From a bacterium (lineage in GTDB: Bacteria > Chloroflexota > Anaerolineae > Epilineales > Epilineaceae), in assembly GCA_003576755.1 (NCBI GenBank), contig QEVT01000005.1:1-45308 (forward strand): a stretch of DNA of 45,308 nucleotides, given 5' to 3'. How positions within the stretch are numbered: the stretch's first letter is position 1; every line of letters starts with the position of its first letter. Below, one piece after another: positions 24,932 through 33,670 of this stretch. Below the pieces are notes generated by a model. It was given only the letters and a program-made list of their open reading frames with translations. It was not told where the DNA came from and did not search any database. The position numbers and the translations under genes were made by a program.

Positions 24932-27378
24932 CTCACCTCCACCTCGTCGAGGATGGCCCGGCGGCCGGCGGTGTCCGCCGCCGGACCGGATATCGGATAG
25001 CGCTCCAGGTTGGACGGGTCGTACGCCCCGACCTCGACCAAGTACGTCCCCGCGGGCGCCGCGGGATCGACGCGTACGACGTGGCGGTCGAACACCGCCC
25101 CCGTTCGCCACGGTCCGGACGACGGGGGGCCGTCGTGACCCGCCCACACGGGGTCGCCGGTCTCGGGGCGCGGCGGGCCGAGGACGTGGACGAACACCAC
25201 GGGTGCGGTGGCCGGGATCGGCGACCCGCCGACCTCCCACAGCAGGTCGACGGCCACCGGCGCGCCGGGCGCGATGGCTTTCGGGGCCACGCGGAAGTCG
25301 ACGAGCCTCGCAAAGCCGACGTCGGCCAACGGCGCGCCTGCCGGCGGCGGGGATGGCCAGGCGAACGGCGGATCGGGCGCCGGCAGCCCGCCGCGAACGC
25401 CGACCCGGACGAGCGGCGTCGCCGCGGCGCCACGACCATCTCCGGCCGAGCCCCAGTCCAGCCGCAGCCCGAGGCTGCCTGTCGGGAGGCGCTCGCTGAC
25501 GTCGATCACCGCCCGGCGGCGTTGGAGCGCGGTGCCGGGCGGCGCGCCGGGCACGGCCTGCTCCCACACCGGCACGTCGCCCTCGGCCGCGACGAGGCGC
25601 AGCGTGGCCGGCGGTCCGCCGGCGCCGGCGCCCGGCGCGCCACCGGCACTGCCGGCGCCGGCGAGGAACAGCGTGACGTCCAGACGATCGCCCGGCAGCC
25701 CGACGCGCGCCGGCTCGCCGAACGCCGGCAGCCGCGGCGCGCGCGTCGCGGACAGCCCGGGCATCGCGCTCGAGAGCATCGTCAGCCGCGGTGCCCGGCC
25801 GTCTCGGGCATACAGATGGAGCGCGTCGGCGCCGTACGCTTCGCTGAGCACCCGCGGCAGACGGTCGTCGAGCCAGGCTTCGAGCCGCCCGTCGGGATCC
25901 TGCAGGTGGCGGTCGACCGCGGCGAGCCACACGCGATCGTGCCCCGCGACGATGGCCTCGAGGCCGGCCTGCCAGCCGACTTCGCCGATCTGGTCGCTGC
26001 CGCGGCTCGGGAAGGGGATCACCGGCGGCCGGTTCGCGCTCCCAGGCCGACCGTCGTCCGGCAAGGCGATCGCCGGCGCCCGCCCACCCCGGTCCCACGG
26101 CATGTCGTAGTCGTAGAGGAACATCGGGTAGCGGTTGCCGCTGACCAGCACGACCGCGTCGCCGGGCTCGGCCTGGGTCCAGATCGCCAGCGCCATGGCC
26201 CGCGTCTCGTCGCGCCAGCGCCGCCCGGCGAAGTGCGGCGCGAGATGGGCCAGCGCGGTCAGGACGACGACGGCCACCAGGACCGCGCCAAGGGCGGCGC
26301 CCCGGCGCCACGCCCGTGCCAGCACGACGCCCGCCAGCACGTATGCCGGCGCCGCGAACGGCACGAAGTAGCGCGCCTCGACCGCAGGTGCATAGAACAA
26401 CGACCGCGGCCGCGTCGCCAGCCACACCGCGGCGGGCGGGAGGACCACGAAGAGCGCCAGCGCGATCCAGGGGAAGCTCCAGACGCTCGATCGGAGGTCC
26501 GGCCCGGGCGGCCGGGAGGGCGGCGCGGACCACCTCGGCCGCCAACGGGGAAGGCGACCCCACGCCCGCACCGCGGCGATCGTGAGCGCCGCCCCACACG
26601 CCGCCGTCGCCGGTCCGGCACGCTCGATGTCGGTCGACACTCCCGTGGCCAGCAGCGTCGCCCACAGGCGGGCGATGAACCCCGGCGCGGCGGGCGCCTC
26701 GGCCACCTGCCACGACTGCATCCGACCGGCGGCGTATCCCCACCACGGCAGGAACAAGCCGACGATCGCGACGTGGGCCGCGAGCCAGGCCGCAAGCCGC
26801 CGCCGGTCGATCCGCCCGGCCGCCGCGGTGGCCACGATGCCGAGGTTGAGGACGGCCACGGTCACGCCGGCCAGGTAGACGGTGTGCAGCGCGGCGAGCG
26901 CGGCGACCGCGTAGGCGAACAGCCAGCGCCCGCCGTCGTCGACCCAGCGAAACGCCGCGTACACGGCGGCCAGGCCGGCGAGGCTGGCCAGCATGTACAT
27001 GCGCAGCTCCTGGGACCACGCGACCTCGAAGGGTGAGACCGCCACCAGCACCACTGCGATCACGCCCGCCGGCCGACCGGCCAGCCGAAGGCCGATGGCG
27101 CCGGCCAGCGCCACGGTCAGCACGCCCCAGACGACCGTCAGGAAGCGGGCCGCGAGCTCGGTCTGGCCCACCAGGCGCACCCAGCCCCACAGCGTCCAGA
27201 AGAACAGCGGGGGGTGGACGTCGGAAGCCGTCCACGCCGTCACGCCGGCAAACGACTGGCGCACCGCCCAGATCGCCAGGGCCTCGTCCCACCAGACGTT
27301 CTGCTCGCCCAGCCGGAAGACGCGCAGCGCGAACGCGGCCAGCACGCCGACCGCCATGGCCGTGCGCCAGCGTGTCAC
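24928..27378 (-). CDS. GT39-family-like membrane glycosyltransferase with C-terminal beta-rich domains
   Basis: It starts at GTG 27378 (GTGA overlap with the upstream hydrolase) and has 816 residues. An N-terminal membrane helix is followed by NVWWDEALAIWAV (Asp31-Glu32, the GT-C acidic pair) and DVHPPLFFWTLWGW (His55). SPFEVAWSQELRMYMLASLAG matches the other GT39 protein in this window. About ten membrane segments run to about residue 390. The C-terminal 400 residues are soluble and include a beta-rich, Gly/Ala-rich part and a final domain with PVVFVHVLGPPRPETGD and GTYLVEVGAYDPSNLERY. It would transfer sugar from a lipid carrier on the outer side of the membrane. Coupling to the glycoside hydrolase gene suggests action on the same polymer; acceptor unknown. 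Confidence 0.82.
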   Translation of the reverse strand: MTRWRTAMAVGVLAAFALRVFRLGEQNVWWDEALAIWAVRQSFAGVTAWTASDVHPPLFFWTLWGWVRLVGQTELAARFLTVVWGVLTVALAGAIGLRLAGRPAGVIAVVLVAVSPFEVAWSQELRMYMLASLAGLAAVYAAFRWVDDGGRWLFAYAVAALAALHTVYLAGVTVAVLNLGIVATAAAGRIDRRRLAAWLAAHVAIVGLFLPWWGYAAGRMQSWQVAEAPAAPGFIARLWATLLATGVSTDIERAGPATAACGAALTIAAVRAWGRLPRWRPRWSAPPSRPPGPDLRSSVWSFPWIALALFVVLPPAAVWLATRPRSLFYAPAVEARYFVPFAAPAYVLAGVVLARAWRRGAALGAVLVAVVVLTALAHLAPHFAGRRWRDETRAMALAIWTQAEPGDAVVLVSGNRYPMFLYDYDMPWDRGGRAPAIALPDDGRPGSANRPPVIPFPSRGSDQIGEVGWQAGLEAIVAGHDRVWLAAVDRHLQDPDGRLEAWLDDRLPRVLSEAYGADALHLYARDGRAPRLTMLSSAMPGLSATRAPRLPAFGEPARVGLPGDRLDVTLFLAGAGSAGGAPGAGAGGPPATLRLVAAEGDVPVWEQAVPGAPPGTALQRRRAVIDVSERLPTGSLGLRLDWGSAGDGRGAAATPLVRVGVRGGLPAPDPPFAWPSPPPAGAPLADVGFARLVDFRVAPKAIAPGAPVAVDLLWEVGGSPIPATAPVVFVHVLGPPRPETGDPVWAGHDGPPSSGPWRTGAVFDRHVVRVDPAAPAGTYLVEVGAYDPSNLERYPISGPAADTAGRRAILDEVEVR

Positions 27379-29258
27379 GACGGGACGGGCTCGACGTCCG
27401 CCGGAGCGTCACCGTCGCCGTGGGCGCGCCCGCCGGCGCGCATGCGGCGCCACACCAGCCATGCCATGACCGGGATGCCACCGAGCAGCGCCCATCGCAG
27501 CGCGTTGCGCAGCAGCCACGCCCACAGCGGGTCGAACGGCGCCGGCGGCGGCGGACCGAAGACCTGGATGTGGTCGATCCACGCCTCGCCGGCATCGACC
27601 CGCACGATCAGGAGGTGCTCGCCGGCGTCGAGCTCGCGCCGGCCGCGGTGCCAATCCCCGGGATCGTCGAGCAGGTCCGAGTGCTCGAGCGTGAAGCCGT
27701 CGTCGGTGGCCGCGGGCACCAGCGTGCGGCTGATGTCGTCGAGCACCACGAACAGGCGCGGCGCGTCGCCGAGGGAGGGGTTCACGGCGCCGTCCGCCGC
27801 CGCCGCGCCCGCCGCCGTGCCGCCGCCGACGGTCACCGGCCGCCGCGAGAGGCTGAGTCGGAACCCCGTGCCGGCGAAGCTGAGCTGGAGCTCGGCCGTC
27901 TCGGCGCCGACCTTCTGGTCGAGCGGCCCCGACTCGGGCACGTTCCGCCATGGACCGTTGTACTGCAGCGCCACGGCATCCGGCGCATGCCGCCCGCGCC
28001 GGAGCACGGGATACCGGTTGGCCAGCCCTGCGAGCGCCAGGTACGTCTCGGTCTTGCGCCAGTCGGGCTCCAGCACCCGGAAGTAGCCCTCCGGACGGCG
28101 ATGCCACTCCCAATCCGGGCGCCGCAGGAACCACAGGAAGGCCGTGCCGACCCACGGCCACTCCTCCGCCATGCGGTCGTAGGCTTGCCGAGTGTAGACG
28201 GCCCGCAGCGACTCGTCGACGCGCCCGTACGGCGCCGCCATCAGCGGCGGGGGGCTGTCCCACCCGAACTCGGTGATCCACACCGCCTTGTCGGCGTCGT
28301 TGTGCCGGACCATGACGTCGCGCAGCAGCATCGGCCGCGAGAAGTTCACGCGGTCCGCGCTCGCGCGGCGATCGGTCGGGCCGGTCCACAACCCGAAGGC
28401 CTGGACAGCGAGCACGTCGAACTCGTTCTGCCACCCGGCGCGGTACAGGGCGTCGAGGTAGCGCAGGTCGTCCATGTTGCGGCCGCCCGGCTCGGTGGTC
28501 GGCGCCAGCGCGGCGCTGACCACGACCACGTCGTCGCATGCCGCGTGCGCGCGCTGCGAGGCCACGCCCAACAGCCGGGCGTAGCCCTCGGGGTCGACGT
28601 CGCGCTCGCCCCATTCGGGGTAGATGTTCGGCTCGTTCCAGATCTGGTAGTACCGCACGCGCCCGCAGTAGCGCTCGACCACGGCGGCCACGAAGTTGCC
28701 GAAGTCCTCGAGGTCGTCGGGCGGGCCCTTCTTGGCGCCTTGCTGTTCGGGATGCGCGTACGCCCAGTCGGGGGGATCGTCGAGCCGGACCAGCAGCTGG
28801 ACGCCATGGTCGGTGGCGGTTTGGACGATCCGATCGTACTTGTCCCACGCCGAGCGCGGCGGCGCGTTGCGGCGGTCCTCGAAATCGCCCCGGCCGTGGA
28901 TCTCGATGTCCTCCCATGGGAACTGCTGGCGCGCCCAGCCGATGCCGGCGTCGCGCAGCATGGCGAACGAACGGCGTACGTTCGCGGGGTCGGCTTCGAG
29001 CTGCACGAACGTGTTGACGCCGAAGCGGTTGGCACCCTTGTGGTGGATGGGCGCGTCTGGCGCCAGGTCGAGCTCCGGCCCGGTCACCGCCAGCACCGCC
29101 AGCGCGCCGGCGCCCTTGATCCCCTCCCACCACGACTCTTCGCCCGTGTTGGCGCGCAGCCAGTCGGCCAGCGTCGCCGAGCGCAGGAAGGCGAGGCCCC
29201 ACAGGGCAGCCGTCCCGAGCACGGCGGCGGCGACCAGGCGGCGGATCGAAAGGCGCAT
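27375..29258 (-). CDS. Membrane-anchored glycoside hydrolase-like TIM-barrel protein (clan A type)
   Basis: The ATG at 29258 is chosen because GGAG lies 7-8 bases upstream; an ATG at 29270 would add four residues. The protein has 627 residues. The N-terminal hydrophobic helix (LVAAAVLGTAALWGLAFL) is a signal anchor. Residues about 75-400 form a TIM barrel with RFGVNTFVQLEADP, the acid/base Glu209 in YYQIWNEPN and the likely nucleophile Glu330 in WITEFGWDSPP. This is the two-glutamate pattern of clan GH-A families such as GH5, GH39 and GH42. A beta-sandwich follows (about 430-575), then a second membrane helix (LLRNALRWALLGGIPVMAWLVW) and a short cytoplasmic tail. It should face outside and cut or remodel a surface glycan; substrate unknown. 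Confidence 0.85.
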   Translation of the reverse strand: MRLSIRRLVAAAVLGTAALWGLAFLRSATLADWLRANTGEESWWEGIKGAGALAVLAVTGPELDLAPDAPIHHKGANRFGVNTFVQLEADPANVRRSFAMLRDAGIGWARQQFPWEDIEIHGRGDFEDRRNAPPRSAWDKYDRIVQTATDHGVQLLVRLDDPPDWAYAHPEQQGAKKGPPDDLEDFGNFVAAVVERYCGRVRYYQIWNEPNIYPEWGERDVDPEGYARLLGVASQRAHAACDDVVVVSAALAPTTEPGGRNMDDLRYLDALYRAGWQNEFDVLAVQAFGLWTGPTDRRASADRVNFSRPMLLRDVMVRHNDADKAVWITEFGWDSPPPLMAAPYGRVDESLRAVYTRQAYDRMAEEWPWVGTAFLWFLRRPDWEWHRRPEGYFRVLEPDWRKTETYLALAGLANRYPVLRRGRHAPDAVALQYNGPWRNVPESGPLDQKVGAETAELQLSFAGTGFRLSLSRRPVTVGGGTAAGAAAADGAVNPSLGDAPRLFVVLDDISRTLVPAATDDGFTLEHSDLLDDPGDWHRGRRELDAGEHLLIVRVDAGEAWIDHIQVFGPPPPAPFDPLWAWLLRNALRWALLGGIPVMAWLVWRRMRAGGRAHGDGDAPADVEPVPS

Positions 29259-29364
29259 GGGACTCTCCATCTCCTCGTCGTGCAGGCGGGGCGTCGGCTG
29301 GTCGCGCGGCCCGGCGGCGGGACACGGGATGGCGGGCGGCGCGGGCGCTCCGCGCGCCGCCGTG

Positions 29365-29712
29365 TCAGCCCGGCCGCCAGAAGTACAGCGCGATCGGGAA
29401 GACGGCGGCCCCGGCCAGCAGGAGCGCGATCAGCCGGGTATCCTGGCGGCGGCCCGCGACCAGCCCGGCCAGCCCGGCCGCCAGCGCGCACGCTTCCATC
29501 CCCAGCGCGACGAGCTCGATCCCCGCGAGCGGGCCGCGATCGACGGTCACCCCGGCGATCGGGCGCCACAACACCACCACGCGGGCCAGCGCCGCGCCGG
29601 CCGCGAGCCCGCCGAGCCGGCCCAGCCATGTCCGAGGACCTGCCGACGCCGCCATGAGGCCGGCCAGCACCGCGAGATAGAGGAACCAACCGCACAGGAT
29701 TGTCTGCGTCAT
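29365..29712 (-). CDS. Small membrane protein of unknown function
   Basis: Starting at ATG 29712 (MTQTILCGWFLYLAVLAGLMAAS) the protein has 115 residues with about four hydrophobic segments (roughly 3-22, 29-47, 61-82 and 90-108); an in-frame ATG at 29742 would add ten residues. No family is recognised. It lies upstream of the glycoside hydrolase on the same strand, 106 bases away, and may belong to that operon. The 94 bases before the hydrolase start's upstream codon hold no clear terminator. Confidence 0.6.
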   Translation of the reverse strand: MTQTILCGWFLYLAVLAGLMAASAGPRTWLGRLGGLAAGAALARVVVLWRPIAGVTVDRGPLAGIELVALGMEACALAAGLAGLVAGRRQDTRLIALLLAGAAVFPIALYFWRPG

Positions 29713-29820
29713 CGCTCGCGCCACCCTCGCATCCCACCCCATCCGCCGACGTCGGGAACGATAGGCGATCGCGGTCGGGTGTCAAATGCGACCACCCGGC
29801 GCCGGCTTCCGGCCGGCGAT

Positions 29821-29850
29821 TTGCCCGCTGCCGGCACCATGCTTTATGAT
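29821..29850 (+). promoter_or_regulatory. Sigma-70-type promoter for rpsU
   Basis: TTGCCC at 29821-29826, 18 bases, TATGAT at 29845-29850. It lies in a relatively AT-rich patch between two oppositely oriented genes and 53 bases before the rpsU start. Confidence 0.72.
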
Positions 29851-29885
29851 TGCGCGGTTGGCGCCCGTACGCCATAGTCTCCGGG

Positions 29886-29896
29886 AAAGGAGGTGA
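29886..29896 (+). promoter_or_regulatory. Near-perfect ribosome binding site of rpsU
   Basis: AAAGGAGGTGA at 29886-29896 is complementary to the full anti-Shine-Dalgarno end of 16S rRNA, with about 9 bases between AGGAGG and ATG 29903. It is the strongest site in the window, fitting a highly expressed ribosomal gene. Confidence 0.85.
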
Positions 29897-29902
29897 GAGC
29901 CC

Positions 29903-30130
29903 ATGACAGTCGACCTGCGATCCGGCGAGTCGTTCGAAGGCCTGCTGAAGCGCTTCCGCAAGGAAGTGTCGAAGTCGAGGATCCTGAGCACGTTCCGGCG
30001 CAAGCGATGGTTCACCCCGCCCAGCGAAGAGCGGCGCCTGGCCAAGAAGAAGGCCGAGCGCCGGGCCCGGCGGCGCCAGCTGCGCGCCACGCGCCCCCGC
30101 CGCAGGAGCGGTCCCGGCGCTCCGGAGTGA
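29903..30130 (+). CDS. rpsU: 30S ribosomal protein bS21
   Basis: The 75-residue, very basic protein has the S21 pattern: a GESFEGLLKRFRKEVSKSRIL N-terminal helix, then FRRKRWFTPPSEERRLAKKKAERRARRR. S21 is a small protein of the 30S platform near the anti-Shine-Dalgarno region and helps start translation. Length is normal. It is a single-gene unit with its own promoter, a very strong ribosome binding site and a terminator, flanked on both sides by minus-strand genes. Confidence 0.93.
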   Translation: MTVDLRSGESFEGLLKRFRKEVSKSRILSTFRRKRWFTPPSEERRLAKKKAERRARRRQLRATRPRRRSGPGAPE

Positions 30131-30193
30131 CGGGCGCGGCGCGAGGCACCGCCGTCGTGCGGGTGGCCGAGCCGCGAAGATGAACGAGATCGA

Positions 30194-30220
30194 GGGGGGG
30201 TGCGTTGCGCCCCCCCTTTT
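30194..30220 (+). terminator. Intrinsic terminator after rpsU
   Basis: Seven G at 30194-30200 pair with seven C at 30210-30216 and are followed by TTTT at 30217-30220. The spacer TGCGTTGCG can add three more pairs. It ends rpsU and separates it from the converging minus-strand gene that stops at 30245. Confidence 0.85.
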
Positions 30221-30244
30221 CATGCCGGCGGTGCTCCGCCGACC

Positions 30245-33200
30245 CTACCGCCCACCCCAGAACGCCGCGCGCGGACACGGGATCTCTCCCGCCACCTGGG
30301 CGTAGATCGCGGCAAGCTCGGCCGGCGACGGCGCGATGTACACCTGCGCCGGCTCTCCCGTCAGCGCCGCCAGCGCCGTTGGATCGACCTGGGCGCCCAG
30401 CCCGACGGCGTACATCCGCACCCGGGCCTGCCGGACCGCCCGCGCCGCGCGCCCCGCCGCCTCCGGCGACTCGACCTGTTCGCCGTCGGTCAGGAGCACG
30501 ATCACGGGCTGGCTCGCCGGCCGGGCGCGCGGGCCGAGCAGCTCGAGCCGGGCCCGATCCAGCCCGCGGTCGATGCGCGTGCCCGGCTGCGTCTGCGACA
30601 GGCCGGCCAGCGCGACGTCCAGCGCGGCACGGTTGCCGGTGAGGCGGCTGATCAGCGCCGCCTGGGTGTTGAAGGCCACGACGCCGGCCTGGTCGGCCGG
30701 CAGGTTCAGCAGGCCGAGGAACTGCGCGGCGGCCGCCCGTGCGGCCGCAAGGCCCTCCCCGGCCATGCTGTTGGAGGTATCGATGACGAGCATCACGTCC
30801 GTCCGCCGCTCGCCCGGCACGCACCGCTCGCGCACGGCCAGCGGGAGGTACACCGGCCCGCGGGGACGCGTGCGGCGTGTCGGGGTCGCGGACGGCCGCG
30901 GGGTCCGGGTCGGCGTGGCGGTGGCGGTCGCGGTGGCCGACGCGGGCGGGGTGGGGGTCGCCGTCGGCGTCGCCGGCGGGCCGATCACCTGCACGCGCGG
31001 CACCGGGAAGTCCAATCGGCCCGCGCGCCCGTACCCGTCGACGTAGTCGGCCCAGGCCTCGACGTTGGTCGGCCACTCGCCGGCGGCGAGCGGCTCGAGC
31101 CGGTAGCGCAGCCGCACGCCACCCAGCGGAACGCCGTCGAGGGTCCAGCGGAGCGTGCCGGCGGCCGGGTCGAAGGCCGCGGCGGGGACATCGCTGCCGG
31201 CGACGAAGCGCATGTTGGCGGGGAGGCGGTCGGTGATGTCGAGGCGCCGGAACAAGGCCGAAGCGCTGATCTGGTCGCCGATGCGTTCGAAGATCGCCCC
31301 GAGCGCCCGTGCGCTCTGGACCGGATGGTGGTGGTCGGGTCCCGACGCGATCGCCGTCAGGAGGCCGACGTCTCCCTGCACGTTGATGGTGAAGACCTCG
31401 GCACCGGCCTGTTTGGCGCGGGCGGCTTCGCGCAAGGCGGGCGCGGGGTCGCTGCCGCCGTCGGACAACAGGATCAACACGGGTGCGGCGCCGGGCCGGC
31501 CGTTGCGCGAAAGCTCGGCGTTGGCCACCGCCAGCCCCTGGTCGATGCGGGTGCCGCCCCGCGCCACGAGCCCGGCGAGCGCCCGCCGCAGCAGCGCCTC
31601 GTCGGGCGTGAGCGGCGCGTCGAGCGTCGCGCCGTCGTTGAACGAGACGATGCCGATCCGCGAGACGGCCAGGTCGGCGTTTGACACGAAGTCCGCCGCG
31701 GCCTCGCGCGCGAGCTGGATGCGCTCGCCGAGCATCGAGCCCGAGCGGTCGATGATGAGCAGGATGTCGAGCGGGACCGTGGCCACCTGAGCCGTGCACG
31801 TGCCGCCCACGCCGAGCGTGACCTCGACCGTGGCGCCGAGGTCGATCGTGCCCGGCGCGGCGGTCTTGTCGCCGGCGCTTTCGCAGCGGGCCTGGTTCTC
31901 GGGAGGATCGGCGCCGGCGGCGACCGAGTCCCACCGGTAGCGCGTGACGACGTCGGCGTCGCGGTCCGCCACGAACACGTCCCCGCCGGCATCCACCGCC
32001 AGGTCGGCAGGCGCGGACCGCGGCGTCAGGTCTGGGCGCCGGGCGTCGAACGCCAGCACGCGCGCGCCGCCGCCGTCATACCCCCGCACCCAGCCGTCGC
32101 GACCCAGGACGAGCACCACGCCGTCGTCGCGCGTCGCCACGCGGCGGGCGCCCGACGCGGCGGTGAAGCGCGCCATGCCGCCGGGGCCGACGCGCACCAC
32201 TTCCGACGCGTAGCGGTCGAGCACGTACGCCGTCCCGGCGGCGCCGGTGGCCAGGTCGGTCCACACCGAGGGTCTCCCCGGTACCGCCGGCAGCGCCGTG
32301 TTGCCGAGGCGCGCGCCGGCGGCGCTGAAGCGGTGGAGCGCCCCCCCGCCGGCGTCCAGCGCCACGATCTGGGCGGTCGCGCGGTCGAACACGAGCGCCG
32401 CCACCGACGTCGTGGCGTCCGGCCCGACCGCGGCCTGCCAGCGCAGCGTCCCGGCCGCCGTGCGCGCGAACACGCGCACGCCGTCGGTCGTGAAGACGGT
32501 GCCGTCGGGCCCGGCGTCGACGGCGGCCGATGCGCCGGTGCTCACCTGTCCCCGGCTCTGCCCGGCCGGCGTGAACCACTGTGCCCGCGGCGCGCGGTCG
32601 AGCACGTACACGTGCCCGTCGGCGCCGACCTGCAGCGTGTCGGGGCCGTCGAGCACGCCGGCCGGCGCGATCGGGCCACCCCAGGACGCGGTGGGCGGCC
32701 CGGCGAGCGCCGTGACGCCGTAAGGGTACCGGTGGACCTTCGACGCGGCGCCACCGCCGCCCGGTTGAACGACGACCAGCCCGGACCTCGGGTTCACGGC
32801 CAAGGCCGTGAGCCGCCCCACCGTGCCGGCATTCCACTGCTGCCGCACGGGGTCGTGGAACAAGAGCCCCGTGTCGGTGGTGAACCAGAGCCAGCGTCGG
32901 GTGACGATGCCGACGTTGTCGTCGACGACGACGTCGTTGACGGCGCCCGGCAGGAGGATGGTGTCGGTGCGCTGTCCGCGCCGGTCGAACAGCAGCAGCC
33001 GAGGTGCGCGTCCGTCGAGCACGGCGAGCGTGCCGTCGGCCGAGACGTCCAGCCCCCCGATCAGGTCGGCGGTGATGCCGTCGGCGCGGACGGCGCGCCA
33101 GGCGCCCAGCGGTGCGCCGTCCGGCGTGAACCGGTGCACCTCGCCGGTGCTGGCCGAGCCGGTGTACACCGTGCCGTCCGGCGCGACCCCGATGCCCGCG

Positions 33201-33652
33201 AGCCCGGCCGCGGCGTCCCATTCGGCCAGCCGCGCGCCGTCCATGCCGAACACGACGACGGCCTGCGCGCCGGGGTCGGCGGCGTACACCCGCTGCCGGC
33301 CGTCGTCGACGGCCAGGTCGCGCGGCGTCACCAGGCCCGGATCCGCGCCGGGCGGGTGGAGCAGGCGCACGGCGCCGCCCGGCTCGATCACCGAGATCCG
33401 TGCCGTCGTGGCGTCGGCCACGTAGATGCGCCCGGCCCGGTCGACGGCCACGCCCGATGCCGCCGGCCACGCGTCTGCCGGCAGACCGGGGCGGCCTTCG
33501 GGCCACGTGGCGACGGCGGTGTAGGCGCCGGCGGATGCGCGCAACGGCGCCGGCCCGCCCAACCATCCCAGCATGGCCGCCAACGCCACGCAGGTCACCG
33601 GCCGCCAGCGACGGGAGCGCGGGGCCGGGCGGTGGGGCGTGGTCGATGGCAT
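30245..33652 (-). CDS. Secreted beta-propeller protein with two von Willebrand A domains
   Basis: This 1135-residue protein starts at ATG 33652 with a signal peptide (WRPVTCVALAAMLGWLGG). Residues about 45-570 are NHL/SMP-30-like beta-propeller repeats: VAVDRAGRIYVADATT, LAVDDGRQRVYAADP, ADLAVDAGGDVFVADRD. The first vWA domain begins near 630 with a MIDAS motif DRSGSM (Asp635); the second near 953 with DTSNSM (Asp958). Between them lie a beta domain, a Thr/Pro-rich stalk (about 895-930) and VYLPLAVRERC (935-944). vWA domains bind partners through a metal ion. The protein should be extracellular and adhesive or scaffold-like. Unusually, the stalk-plus-YLPL element is internal here, not at the C-terminus. 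It ends 18 bases after the protease gene upstream and may share its transcript. Confidence 0.85.
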   Translation of the reverse strand: MPSTTPHRPAPRSRRWRPVTCVALAAMLGWLGGPAPLRASAGAYTAVATWPEGRPGLPADAWPAASGVAVDRAGRIYVADATTARISVIEPGGAVRLLHPPGADPGLVTPRDLAVDDGRQRVYAADPGAQAVVVFGMDGARLAEWDAAAGLAGIGVAPDGTVYTGSASTGEVHRFTPDGAPLGAWRAVRADGITADLIGGLDVSADGTLAVLDGRAPRLLLFDRRGQRTDTILLPGAVNDVVVDDNVGIVTRRWLWFTTDTGLLFHDPVRQQWNAGTVGRLTALAVNPRSGLVVVQPGGGGAASKVHRYPYGVTALAGPPTASWGGPIAPAGVLDGPDTLQVGADGHVYVLDRAPRAQWFTPAGQSRGQVSTGASAAVDAGPDGTVFTTDGVRVFARTAAGTLRWQAAVGPDATTSVAALVFDRATAQIVALDAGGGALHRFSAAGARLGNTALPAVPGRPSVWTDLATGAAGTAYVLDRYASEVVRVGPGGMARFTAASGARRVATRDDGVVLVLGRDGWVRGYDGGGARVLAFDARRPDLTPRSAPADLAVDAGGDVFVADRDADVVTRYRWDSVAAGADPPENQARCESAGDKTAAPGTIDLGATVEVTLGVGGTCTAQVATVPLDILLIIDRSGSMLGERIQLAREAAADFVSNADLAVSRIGIVSFNDGATLDAPLTPDEALLRRALAGLVARGGTRIDQGLAVANAELSRNGRPGAAPVLILLSDGGSDPAPALREAARAKQAGAEVFTINVQGDVGLLTAIASGPDHHHPVQSARALGAIFERIGDQISASALFRRLDITDRLPANMRFVAGSDVPAAAFDPAAGTLRWTLDGVPLGGVRLRYRLEPLAAGEWPTNVEAWADYVDGYGRAGRLDFPVPRVQVIGPPATPTATPTPPASATATATATPTRTPRPSATPTRRTRPRGPVYLPLAVRERCVPGERRTDVMLVIDTSNSMAGEGLAAARAAAAQFLGLLNLPADQAGVVAFNTQAALISRLTGNRAALDVALAGLSQTQPGTRIDRGLDRARLELLGPRARPASQPVIVLLTDGEQVESPEAAGRAARAVRQARVRMYAVGLGAQVDPTALAALTGEPAQVYIAPSPAELAAIYAQVAGEIPCPRAAFWGGR

Positions 33653-33670
33653 GGTCCTGACGCGATCTGT

